Assembly: GCF_003473485.1 (NCBI RefSeq)
Contig: NC_053047.1
Span: 33,280,972-33,344,971, forward strand
Length of the DNA stretch: 64,000 bases
Direction: 5' to 3'
Source of the DNA: Medicago truncatula
Lineage: Eukaryota; Streptophyta; Magnoliopsida; Fabales; Fabaceae
The notes under the pieces are model-generated. The model made no database searches, was not told where the DNA came from, and was given only the letters and a program-made list of their open reading frames with translations. Each line of letters starts with the position of its first letter. Position 1 is the first letter of the stretch. This document shows positions 1-10,584 of this stretch, one piece after another. Position numbers and translations under genes: made by a program.

Positions 1-2
1 CG

Positions 3-236
3 AGACCTGTCTACCAGGAAATTCTTGTTGACCAAGAGTGGACCAGACATCCTCCCGACCCATTGCAGGTCATCAGCAACATGAGAGACAGAGTGGAGCA
101 TGTGATGCAGATTCCAGAGGTGGTTTCTAATCCACTCTTCTTCAACATCTTAGAGGGCATCCAAACCGATTATAACGTGTTTGACGATCAGCAGGTTCCG
201 AGGAGGAGGTATAGGAGTCATAGTCCGCAGGAGTAG
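3..236 (+). CDS. 3' end of an unidentified gene (partial)
   Basis: The window opens inside an open frame (phase set by base 3) of 77 codons ending at TAG 234-236. The peptide is hydrophilic and ends in a basic tail with RRRYRSHSPQE as its last residues; it contains NPLFFNILEGIQTDYNVFDD just before that. I do not recognise the family. The composition recalls C-termini of plant-mobile-domain or transposon-associated proteins, but this is only an impression. The first coding bases lie outside the window, so the product cannot be named. The next 300 bases are AT-rich and noncoding. Confidence 0.4.
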   Translation, partial: RPVYQEILVDQEWTRHPPDPLQVISNMRDRVEHVMQIPEVVSNPLFFNILEGIQTDYNVFDDQQVPRRRYRSHSPQE

Positions 237-544
237 CAGCAATAGGGTCTTAGTTTATGACTTGTTTTATTATGGCTTTTTGGATGTTTATATTATTTTG
301 TTGACATTTTAGTTGTACTACTTTTACATTTGCACGGTTGGGCTTATTTATGACATTTACGTTATTTTTCGTTAAAATTGTGTTTCTAAAATTATTCGTT
401 CTCTAAATTATGAGTTCTAGTTGAATCAATGAATGGTTGTACCAAAATTATTATTGAATAATTGCATGTTCACTAAACAAGGAATGAAGGAACAAAGGCA
501 GCAGCTACTGCCACTGCCAATGCCAGTCTGGTCTGCAGCGTGCA

Positions 545-775
545 TAGTAGAAGCACCAGCGTGAGTTAACTCACGCTAGTGTTAAAACTAGCGTGACTTA
601 ACTCACGTTACTCATTGAAGTTTTTGGTGCATGCTTTGTACCAGAGACAGAACTAGCGTGACTTAAGTCAAGCAACGTGACTTAAGTTGCGTTTAATTTT
701 GAACTAGCGTGACTTAAGTCAAGTAACGTGACTTAAGTTGCATTTCATATTGCACTAGCGTATGTTAAGTTACGT
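545..775. repeat. Patch of short palindromic repeated words
   Basis: This patch repeats a word of the type ACTAGCGTGACTTAAGTCA, followed by variants such as AACGTGACTTAAGTTG, with a period of about 55 bp in its second half (about 651-750). At 558-577 lies the perfect 20-bp palindrome AGCGTGAGTTAACTCACGCT. It codes for nothing obvious. Similar arrays of palindromic words occur inside LTRs elsewhere in this window, so the patch may be part of an LTR or UTR of a decayed element. Confidence 0.6.
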
Positions 776-826
776 AAGGGTAAAAAAAAATATTACTTTG
801 GGAATGAGCAGAATTCATTTGGTTAC

Positions 827-1709
827 GAGTAAATAGTCAATTTCCCCCCTGAAATTGTAAGTTTCATCAATTACCCCCCTGAAATTAACAAAACTTCAAT
901 TACCCCCCCTGAAATTTCACAATGTTAGTCAATTTATCCCCTCCGTCAAATTTTTCTGTTAGTGAACATGACGTTTTGCAAATACCCCCCTGAAGTTTTG
1001 CACTTATGTGCAAAATGTCCCCTAAACTTAAAAATTTATATTATTTTTTTCTTAAAAACAAACAATTAATAGTTAAATATGAAAGCTAACTATTAATTTT
1101 GATGTTTGGAAAAACTATATACATATATACATCAAAATAGGGAAAAATGTGTATTTTTAAAGTGACAACAATGGTTATTTCTAATAGACAAATTTTATTT
1201 TTAGAGGTTTATAAAAAAATTAATAATCATATTTAAATTTATATTTTCTCCTTCACCATCTTAGTCTTTTAACTCCTCCAACTCCTTCAACAATTTGCTC
1301 AAACCATTTAAACTACACAACCTCCAATATTAATCCACAATTCATCCCATTATTGTCACTTTAAAAAATATATATTTTTCCCCATTTTGGAGCCTATTTT
1401 GATATATATATATATGCATGTAGTTTTCCCAAATTCCAAAATTAATAGTTAGTTTTAATATTTAAATATTAATTGTTTGTTTTTAAGAAAAAATAATATA
1501 AAATTTTTAAGTTTGGGGGCATTTTGCACATAAGTGCAAAACTTCAGGGGGGTATTTGCAAAACGTCATGTTCACTAACAGAAAAATTTGACGGAGGGGG
1601 TAAATTGACTAACATTGTGAAATTTCAAGGGGGTAATTGAAGTTTTGTTAATTTCAGGGGGTAATTGATGAAACTTACAATTTCAAGGAGGAAATTGACT
1701 ATTTACTCA
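827..1709. mobile_element. Fold-back MITE with about 345-bp inverted arms
   Basis: The left arm (about 827-1172) opens with GAGTAAATAGTCAATTTCC and the right arm (about 1348-1709) is its near-perfect reverse complement. The symmetry covers runs of CCCCCTGAAATT, the word GACGTTTTGCAAATACC and an AT-rich inner stretch. Only about 175 bp of spacer remains between the arms, so a single strand could fold into a hairpin of nearly 900 nt. No coding capacity is seen. This fits a non-autonomous DNA transposon. The target duplication is not clear, since the outermost bases differ between the two sides. Confidence 0.85.
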
Positions 1710-2875
1710 TTTACCCATGTGATGACCAAAGTATAGTACCTAGACCTACTTTTCCAACTGCTAATAAATGTGAAATAAAAAAAAAAACTACTCAAACAAT
1801 TTTATGCTTCCCTTGGAATGTCAATCAAGGAGGCTATATTTAGATTTTATTGTATATCTATGTCTATATGAATTTGGATCTCTGCAAAAAATATAGATTG
1901 AAATGAATGTTTTTTTTGTTGTTGAGAGGAAGCTTACTTAATATGAAGGTTGTTTAGCCTTTAGCGGGTAGTCAACAAGCAATAAGGGACACCATTCATA
2001 TTAAGGAGTCAACAACATTTTCTATTGCTTGTGCTCCTTAAATACAAGTTTCTTCTATTGTACTAGTATTTCTTTAAAGAAAAACTGTAATTAGATGCTA
2101 TGTAGTTGATCTAAAAAGGATTGTCTTTGGCTTAATAATCACTCCAAGACAGATTCATAGTAAAGCCACCAAGACAATCAATTACCTTAGACCTCCATAA
2201 TAAAATCAAATGTGTACTTTTTTTTAGAGGAAAATAAAACGTGTGCTTAAAAACAACCTTTTGAAAAAAAAATGCCATGACATTGCAACATGAACCTCTG
2301 TAGATTGATTTATGGTAATTATTTGCCGGAGTTTGATTTCATATTTGTTGCACATCAAATAAGATAACTGTAGATTGTAAAATGCTCCATAAAAGAAAAC
2401 AGTTAACTGACACGTGCAATGTTGCTGGCTAATTAGATATAAATGTGACAATTGGGTCCAATGGGAGGCTAACTACATTTGGATGTGACAATTGGGTCTT
2501 CTAGCATTTATGAACTGACATTTGTAACAAGTATTGTTAGCAACATTTTTTCTTGAATTTATTACACAGTTGAATTTCATGTAGTCTTTAGTTTCAAAGA
2601 GATAGATGAGATTAAAGAATTGATTTCCTTCAAATTGAAACCATATGTAGTAAGTAGAAGGTGGGATAATCAAACATCATGCAAAGCACATAATATTACG
2701 AAGCATAACATCTATACAAACCAAAACATTAGAAATCTTCCATGATGATTGCAGTATGCATACAAGATGAGAAAACCTTAAGTTGAGAAGATGAGAGAAA
2801 ACTCATCATGCAAGTTATTTCCAATCATTAATACAATAAAATTGTATCTTCGAAAAGCAAAGCACCGTCCTTTCT
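1710..2875. other. Intergenic, downstream of RFC3
   Basis: AT-rich sequence without a supported gene. The last part holds the RFC3 3' UTR, with candidate poly(A) signals such as AATACAATAAAATT (about 2829-2842, read from the + strand). Small open frames at 2224-2451 and 2473-2673 have no coding character. Confidence 0.5.
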
Positions 2876-5800
2876 TCAGCCGAATGTTGCGATGAGGAAG
2901 GACTTGTAGACGCTCATAAACTTAGCCACAAATGCTGAATACGTAGAGAAAATAAAATATAATCAGCAAGCAAATATTGTATAGACCCATGACTTATATA
3001 CCAATATATACATTCACCTTGTATAAAGCAATTGCTATAAACAAGTCTAGAGTCAAAAAATATAGAGGGTCTATATCAGAATTTCGTGCAAACCGCCATT
3101 TTTGTCACTGAATTTGCATTCTCTCTGCTATTTTGTCTATTGAAGTAAATGATAATAATTAGTCCCCAACATTTGTAATATTTGTCCAGTTAGTCCCTAA
3201 CATGTTAAATCTATCAAATTAGTTACTTATGTTTTGTCAGTAAATAATAGCATGGACTAATATGGCGAGTGTGACAAAATATTATGGACTACTTATTTTC
3301 ATTTACTTTGGAGATAAACTAGGAGAGAATGTGCAAATTAAGGACGGAATTGATGGTTTATTCTTTATTTGCAATGGTCAGCAAGCAACAAGCTCATAAG
3401 TTTATAACCATGCACCCAACTATTTCACACATTCAGATCAAAGTACCTTCAATGTGAAAAATTGCCTTCTGTCCAAGGCGCATCCTATGCTCCTGGTTAA
3501 ATGAGGGGAAAGAAGAATCAGCATCTCATTACTTTGAAAAATGAGGTAAAATTGGAAACACGAATCTTCAACTATTAACTTGTCTAATATCAAGCAAATG
3601 AAGAATAGATTTGTTGCATAAGCTATCAAATTAGGTAACACATATACAGAAGGCCCGAGTTCATGCTGAAGGCACTGTCATAAAGACTGCCGCTATTGAC
3701 ATGAAGTATCATATTTTGATAATGCACTTACATAATATGCTGCCCAATGGCAGACTTCATGCTTCAGTTCCGCATCAAGTTTCCTCAATAGCTCATAAAG
3801 AAGTCTCTGAAGCAAAAATTACAACGTCAGAGTCGAGTAAGAAAAAAAAATCAAAGAAAAGCCCGCACGTTGGGACATTGTGCAACAACACATTTACCTT
3901 CAAAATGATCTCGGGAGGAATGCAATTGGTCAGCAGCTCATACAGCTTTCCTCGAACTTGAAACAACCTAAAGCGTAATAGCATATTATGAGAGACGAAA
4001 CATGCATAGCACATAAATGAAATGAGAAATTAGTTGACAACACAAACAAGTAGGCAGTTATAAAAACTGACAAGGTTGAATGAAACGTTTTGTTAATCAT
4101 GAAGGATGAGAAAAGTGTTAACTGTATCAAAAACAAACCTTTTTGGGCTCTGTTCCTTCATTATGTCAGATGCAATTTCAGAAATATATTCCTCCCAGTC
4201 CATTGGGGGAATTGTTTGCTTGTCGGTGAAAGGATACCTACAAGCAACACATGAGCTGTCAGTAGTCTTCCTTAAAGAAAAGCTTTGAGAAGAGATGAAG
4301 ATCTGAGATTATGCATCCCAGATTAAATTGGAAGCTTGTGGAGCTTACTGTTGGACACGACAAGTCTCAAATGACAATATGGCCCTCCTTAAATTCCGAT
4401 TTGATTTCTCTGCTATGCGAGCAGCCAAACTAGAAGGAAGTTGCAGCCCTTCTTTCTTACCAATGAACTGTAAAACTTCAACAATCTGCCACATGGATTT
4501 CCAAATATTCAATAAAGATGAGCATTGAACTTATAGAATGCATATGCTAGACAAGATCAGTATATATACAATGACCATTAACATTCAACTTATAGAGTGG
4601 AAATGCAAATCAATGTTCATTAACAAAAGGAAAATGATAACTTGTGCCCTAAGGGCACATGTTAAGGTGCTAAAGATAGAAATTATGTGTTGAAAATAGT
4701 GCCAATTTATTTCTCGCAAGCTTAAAATTTAATGTTTCTCAATAAATACTTGCTCCTTGTAGCAACCTTAAAATATGCCCTAAGGGCACATGTTAACATG
4801 ACCCTTAACAAAAATATTTCAATAATTAAGCATATAGAATCCTTGGAAGAGAACTTGACCAAATCGCAAAAAGTAATATCACTGCCGTAACCCTTCAGTA
4901 TATCTAGAAAAGCATTTTATAATCGGAAACCCAACCTTCCTATCCAAGTTTCTTAATCTGCATTTTTTAGTATTCCTGGCAAAGATCTTCTGTCATAATC
5001 AACATTCTTAGGAGAAATGATCTTGGAAGTGCTAAAAGGTGCCGGTTGGTTTCAGCACATAAAGAATCTTACAAAGGATTGGGGGTCAATATTAAGCATG
5101 TTCTCTGGGAAGCCAATAAGTACGTAGAATGTCTTGTTAACTTGGGTGGCGAACAAACTACTCCTCTGGTAGTCTATGATCATTCACCGACTTCACGCGT
5201 TCAGTTCTTGAATTTTGATGTTTTGGCAATAGCTACTGCCCGTATGGTTTCCTTACAGTTTTCATGTTTTGAGCTTAGGCCCTCCCTTGTTTAAAAATAA
5301 AAATTATGAAGCATGGACTTATCCTACTATCATCTTGCAATAGTAGCAGCAAGCCACCTCACAGAACAACATTCATCTACTGGAAATAACGAATAAGCAA
5401 TAATAATAACATTGTAAACGATGAAACTACTTACTACTCACAATCACAACCCTACCAGAGTAAACAATTGCCTCGATGCTAAAAAACAAGGGGAAAAAAA
5501 ACATAGGAAACAGATTCCATTATTTCCTTGGACACTACAGAAAACTTAAAATTTATTTACCTGTTCTTCACTTGGTGCATTAATTCGCACATTAAGACAA
5601 CGGGAGCGGATTGCTTCTGTGACTCTTGAAGAGCTATTGCAACATAGAACTAATCTGCAATAAGCGCTGTATTTCTCCATTGTTCTGCGGAGAGAATGTT
5701 GAGCTTCTCTAGAGAGTTTGTCAACATCATTAAGCACTAGTACTGATACAAAATAAAATCTAAAATCAGCTTGACAAAGCTGAAGCAAACTATAAAATAG

Positions 5801-7663
5801 AAACAAAATAATATGAATTCTAGTAAATCTTGTAGTTATAATGCAAGCCAAGGTGGAGAGGTTTCTTATTTGATATTTCACATAGCGATAAAGAAACGGA
5901 GCCTTAAAGCATTACACAAGTAAAACAGACACTACCAGACCAAACAACATTATACACAATCAAAGAGATAATGTTTCACAAGTCATAAGAATTGAAAGAT
6001 AACATTCAATTGTGCAAAAAGCTCCACTATTTGTTGGCCATGAAGATTCCTTCTTTTATTATCTTAAAATAACACAAGTGTAGTTTAAGTTTAACAACAA
6101 AAACAGCCGGTTACCTTTAAATCCTTTCTTCCCTTTAGTATCAATGGGTCTATTCTTAGCCATTTCTTTGATTATTTCTTGAACAATGTATCTGTCCTGA
6201 AAGCCTGCATCACTTGGAGTCATTTCGATGTGGTTCGCACTTGATAATGTAGTCAGCTCTAAATCTATAGATCTACTTCCAGCCTGAAAACAGTGCTCAA
6301 GTACTTCAAAATAATAATAAATAGCCAAATAAGACACCAATGATTCAGTTCACTATACAGAGAAAATGTAGTGCACATAATATTGGAATTTCCAAGGATC
6401 AAGACAATGATATTACTAAGCAAAAAAATCTAAATAAATGTTTGTTTATTCTGAGTAGAAGGCATTCATTTTGAGGCATCTCCTATAATCAAAAGAGTTG
6501 TGGAAACCCAATTCCACTGTCAAAAGTATGATATGATAGAAACAGGTACCAAACAGTTCTGGAAATAGCTCACCACCAGAATATTGCAAGAACACACAGA
6601 ACAATGGTTTCAGGAATTAAAAAGGAAATAAGATGTAGAACAAAGACACAGGACATGGTTCCTACCAAGATTTGAGAGCTTGGTTCTCTCCCATCCAATA
6701 ACCACTCAATAACTTCTAGACAACCAATTATGACTTGCCTTTTTCCTATTTATTCTTACTAACAACACACAATTAATTAATAAAAAGTGTAACTACCACA
6801 AAACTCAAGGTCATTTTTGGCCTTCTAGGCCTCTGCCTCTCCTCCTACAGCAATGTTTAATGAATGTCTAACATAATACTATGTAAAAACAAATCAGTGG
6901 TAAGTTGATATCAATAAGGTTTCTCATTCTATGGAACTCTTCTTCTCTCTCAATATACCGGAACTGTTTAACAATTAGTGGTCCATACCATAATAATATT
7001 CAGGCAGACATTGCTCACTAAGTAAGGGTACACATAAAATCTCCAAAGCTATACCAGTGTAAGAGTGCTTCCAATAAATAAAAATTTGCAATAACACAGA
7101 AAGAAAAGGGGAGTGTGAAAAAGAATGAAGCTTACATCCACTTTCCATGCCCTATTTTCCACCTTCACCTGAAACATCAAAGATAATTATAAGAACACAT
7201 GAAAAGAAAAACAACAAAACATCTTACTAAAATTGCTTTGGTGCTCACACAAGGATTGCATTCTCAGGGAATATGCCAAAATAAAGATTCTTTCAAAATT
7301 CAGATTCACTTTCTTTAAAAAGTAATCAGTGAAACGAGTGACAAAAACAGGGTTTAAAAAAAATACCTTCTCAGCACCGGGTCCAAACATTTGGCGGAGA
7401 AGAGCCATGATGAGTGTTTTCTTGCCAGCGCCTGATGGGCCATAGAACAACAAATGAGGGCAATCATGTTCAGTAACCTGCAACAAGAAATCCAATCCAA
7501 ACAGAAATTACAACTTTAAAAATATAAAAGACAAATTTGATTGATTCAAATACAAAAGGAGAGTATGCACGAGAGTTACCAATTTCTTGAGATTTTGAGC
7601 GATGTCGCTGTGAACCATAGCATGGTCAAGAGTTTTGGGACGGTACTTGTCAACCCACAACAT
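2876..7663 (-). CDS. RFC3: Replication factor C subunit 3 (RFC3; human RFC3 / yeast Rfc5 type)
   Basis: Small ATPase subunit of the RFC clamp loader, which opens and loads PCNA onto primed DNA in the nucleus; small subunits are shared with the alternative loaders. Exons on the - strand: 7663-7580, 7477-7367, 7168-7136, 6283-6115, 5742-5561, 4485-4349, 4237-4139, 3967-3898, 3806-3732, 3492-3447, 2934-2876. All joins keep phase with GT-AG borders and give 354 aa, the length I recall for the Arabidopsis protein. The start [13 protein letters not shown] is the family start. Walker [10 protein letters not shown] is at residues 41-49, the Walker B region LVLNDVDKL near 134-142, and the SRC motif (arginine finger) at 179-181. 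The protein ends in FLIATFG. It looks intact. Introns hold a fold-back MITE (3088-3363) and a LINE relic (about 5040-5300). Confidence 0.96.
3088..3363. mobile_element. Fold-back MITE in the last RFC3 intron
   Basis: The left end, from GCAAACCGCCATTTTTGTC through TTTGCATTCTCTC to TAATTAGTCC, is mirrored by the right end, which reads in reverse complement GAATAAACCATCAATTCCGTCC through GTGCAAATTAAGG. The arms are about 80 bp and diverged, and no protein is encoded. It is a typical legume MITE of the 'rest of the frame as noncoding' type. It sits between RFC3 exons 10 and 11 without touching splice sites. Confidence 0.7.
5040..5300 (+). pseudogene. LINE-type RNase H domain relic in an RFC3 intron
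   Basis: The + strand reads [15 protein letters not shown] followed by [20 protein letters not shown]. This resembles the C-terminal part of the RNase H-like domain of plant non-LTR elements (pattern HTLREGNQCADFLAKLG...PLVVYD). Only this end is recognisable; the catalytic core is missing and the following reading frame drifts. It is antisense to RFC3, inside the intron between exons 5 and 6. Its origin is inferred from the motif only. Confidence 0.55.
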
Positions 7664-7984
7664 CTTTCTTCTCAATAACTTCTCCCGCTTCTTTCTTCAA
7701 TTACACACACACACACACTAATCAGACTCACTATGTTTAACAAAGGCCATTTCCTTGTATAAAGGGGTGTCAATGGGGCAGGGGTAGTAAAGAAACACTT
7801 AAGCAGACACAATAATAATATGAAAAAATGGAAATGATTGAATATAGCCACATTCGCTGTGTGTCGGTGCTACATAGAGATAGTAAGTATCTATGAAGAG
7901 CCAACACAGACACCAAACACACACTGAAATAGTGACGTGTCGACACTGTTTACTCGAGAAAATGATATAATTGAATATACTCCT

Positions 7985-8490
7985 ATAAAGCACGGATTCT
8001 GACACGACACGGACACGAACATGTAAACACTGCTAATTTAAAATATAGGACACCGACACCGATGCATACATATTTATAAAAAAAATCTAAATTGAGAATT
8101 AAAATATATATGTGTACATCGAATTTAAGCAATTTGGTTCATTACAAAAAAGCTCTTAAACAAAATACGACAATTTTTCACCTCCTTTCATTCCTCTACT
8201 CAACTGAAAAGCTAAAAATGATGCTATCAAATTTAATTTCCAAATCCCCATCATTAATAATCACTGCTTCAACACATCTTTAACCCCCATAAAAGTGTCT
8301 GAGAAGTGTTCAAAGAGTGTAAAAGTGTGTCGAAGCAAGAAAATAAAGTTTTTTTTGGGACACTTCTTTGACACGTGTACAAATGTCGGACACCAGGACA
8401 CACCTAATGCCATATGTGTCCGTTCTTAATAGATATAATCGCATGTGTCGGTGTCAGACATTGTCGGACACCGGGCATGCATGTTACTGT
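7985..8490. repeat. Interspersed repeat with GTGTCGGACACC words
   Basis: Both ends are rich in variants of GACACCGACAC / GTGTCGGTGTC, for instance CGACACGGACACGAACATG at the left and GTGTCGGTGTCAGACATTG at the right, with an AT-rich core. It interrupts the RFC3 upstream block relative to the CTF8 copy. A shorter relic of the same word set is at about 28525-28600. It is probably a non-autonomous DNA element common in legume genomes; no coding is seen. Confidence 0.55.
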
Positions 8491-8986
8491 CCTACTCCTC
8501 ATCCCCGTGGAATCAGATGAAATCAATCATACAATAATTCAAGAAATTATGATTTTTTTCCCACTAATAAATAAAGCTTATGACTAAATTTGAGTAGGAA
8601 AAATTATCAAAATGCTTAATTCTGCAAGAATTTCGCAAACAACTTCAATCTAAAATGAAATCAACGTTGCAAACATAGACATCTCAGCAAACAAAAAATT
8701 GAAGAAAAAACAAAGATAGTTGATCGAACGGAAAAATTGAAAACAAAGTATGTAGAATCTGTATCTTGGAAGTTTGATTTACCAAAGACGGAGATGGAGA
8801 GAGTGAGCAGTCGAGCTCGAGCGGAACAGAGGAGCGCCGGGGTGGAAGGCTGCAGATGCGACGGTCTAGGGTTCTCACTTCTTTTTTTTTGGTTACAAGG
8901 GTTCTCACTTCTTCATGCTCAACATAGATTTATTTGTTTTATTTTTTATTTATTAAAAAAATAATTAGTTAATAGGAAATTATGAA

Positions 8987-8998
8987 TTCCCGCCAAAA
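8987..8998 (-). promoter_or_regulatory. E2F-like site upstream of RFC3
   Basis: The sequence TTCCCGCCAAAA (reverse TTTTGGCGGGAA) fits the E2F consensus WTTSSCSS on both strands (TTTGGCGG and, with one flanking base, ATTCCCGC). Plant S-phase genes, including clamp-loader subunits, commonly carry such sites. It lies about 100 bp upstream of the putative leader. Confidence 0.6.
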
Positions 8999-9009
8999 TT
9001 AAGAATCTA

Positions 9010-9021
9010 TTGCGCCAATTT
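9010..9021 (-). promoter_or_regulatory. Second E2F-like site upstream of RFC3
   Basis: On the - strand the core is ATTGGCGC, which matches WTTSSCSS. It is 12 bp from the first site, a spacing like that of paired E2F sites in other S-phase promoters. The CTF8 copy keeps a GCGCC core at the equivalent place. Confidence 0.5.
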
Positions 9022-9049
9022 TTTAGTTTTTCTATGAAGGAATTTTTGC

Positions 9050-10584
9050 ATGGTCTATGATATTATCATATATTTAAGTGTAACTACTCAGACTAATAAT
9101 TCGAATTAGGTAAAATTATAATGAATGAAAAAGTTTATATGTGAGTGATTTAATATTTTTGAATAAGTTAAATTACCTGTATAAAAGAAGAATAGAACTT
9201 AAGATTTTTGGAGGAACACATTCTAAGTTCTCAAGCCAACATTATTGGATCAACCTAAGTGGGTTGTCTTACTAATTACTATCAATATATTTCTTCGAAT
9301 TGTAAATTATTTTTTGTAATGGAGAAATTATATTATGATTCCGTTCATTTTTCAAGAGTTTTTATTGGTTCGAAAGAGTTTAGCAGGAAAACACATATCC
9401 TCAGTATTGAGAAGTTGAAAATTGTGCGAGCCTTAGCATATTAAATGTTCTCACATATATCATTTCAGTTGTACTTATGTGACACAAATTTTTTTAACCT
9501 ACATAAATAGTAAAATAGTTTTACATATACATCTTGTTAGATTTTAATATGCTAAATTTAAATATATAATGATAATATTTTCTAAAATATCAAATTTTTT
9601 TTTTCTTTGCAAATAATTATATAGTCTCGTATTGTTTAAAATCATTTCTCATTTAATGTAATAGTGTTTGATCTCAATAGGACTCACTGTGATTTCAATT
9701 TTGACTGAAATATTAGGGTTTGAATAATCGTCTTTTCGGCAAGGGTTTTAGAAGTGCGGATAATCCTAAAAAGTTTTTTTGTACAAGTTATATGAAATTA
9801 TAGTGTTAGAGATTTTCTTTTCTACGTACTATAGTGTTAAAAATTGAATATTGATGGTGAGAAATATGTTATTTGCACATTACACCAATGGTAATGACAC
9901 ATAAAACTACTTTGGTAGATAGATCAAATGACAAATAACCTTTGAAACCAACACACAAGTGGAATGATCGAGGTTGGAAACCCGGTCACAACATTTGACC
10001 TTGCAATTTCGGCATTTTTCTCAATTAAGTTAGGACTTATGGACGATCGTCTCCACATTTATTTAGGGTTAAACTTGAAAGATGTTATTTATTTAGACTG
10101 ACAGTGTAAGTGATTGAATATTACATGGTGAGGAATAAACTTAATAGAAGGTGAGAACTTGTCACAACCACATCTTGAAGTCAGATAATTGCATGGTAAT
10201 TGAACTGATAGAAACACAGTTTTGTTATACACTTAAAAAAATTTCCAATCCCCAACACAATTTCCTTCTTCAATGCTTTTAGAAATTCTTTTTGAACAAG
10301 TGCTTTTAGAAATTCTGATAATAAATTACTAGCAATTTACACTAAAACAGATGTTAAAGATAATGACAAATCAAACACCTCTTAACAATATATTACAACA
10401 ACTTTTGCCATTAAATCATGTTCCACTCATAAATGGTTTCTAAGATTACAAATATGTATGAATGACACATAGAAGCTTCCTAAATTTTGCTTGCAGTGTA
10501 GAAAAGAGGGATATGTGTGTCTCCTTGAACTTCTCCAGATTTCTGGTCCAACATGAGTTTATTGAATGACAACGACGGTGAATG
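9050..10584. other. Intergenic between CTF8 and RFC3, with one arm of a diverged inverted repeat
   Basis: No gene is supported. Stretches at about 9620-9770 (around TATTAGGGTTTGAATAATCGTC) and 10050-10140 (around GATTGAATATTACATGGTGAGGAATAAAC) are the reverse complement, with divergence, of about 12540-12680 and 12424-12504 in CTF8 intron 1. The order is conserved, so one element of roughly 500 bp is present twice in opposite orientation. Confidence 0.55.

Larger units (their letters stand above)
7829..9021 (-). promoter_or_regulatory. RFC3 upstream region with putative noncoding leader and E2F-like sites
   Basis: Read on the - strand, this block contains GAACCCTAGACCG (telo-box-like AACCCTA core), a C- and T-rich leader at about 8890-8780 and a candidate donor CTTTG|GTAAATC near 8779; an intron of about 1.1 kb would then run to the start codon. 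About 100 bp further upstream are two E2F-like sites. The block is colinear with the region upstream of CTF8 (13250-14280). A repeat rich in TGTCGGACACC words (about 7985-8490) is inserted here and absent from the CTF8 copy. Promoter function is inferred. Confidence 0.6.

Noticed and set aside
5546-7495. Intron-reading extensions of RFC3 exons starting with ATG
   Set aside because: The extra residues come from introns; GT-AG borders and family alignment give the shorter exons.
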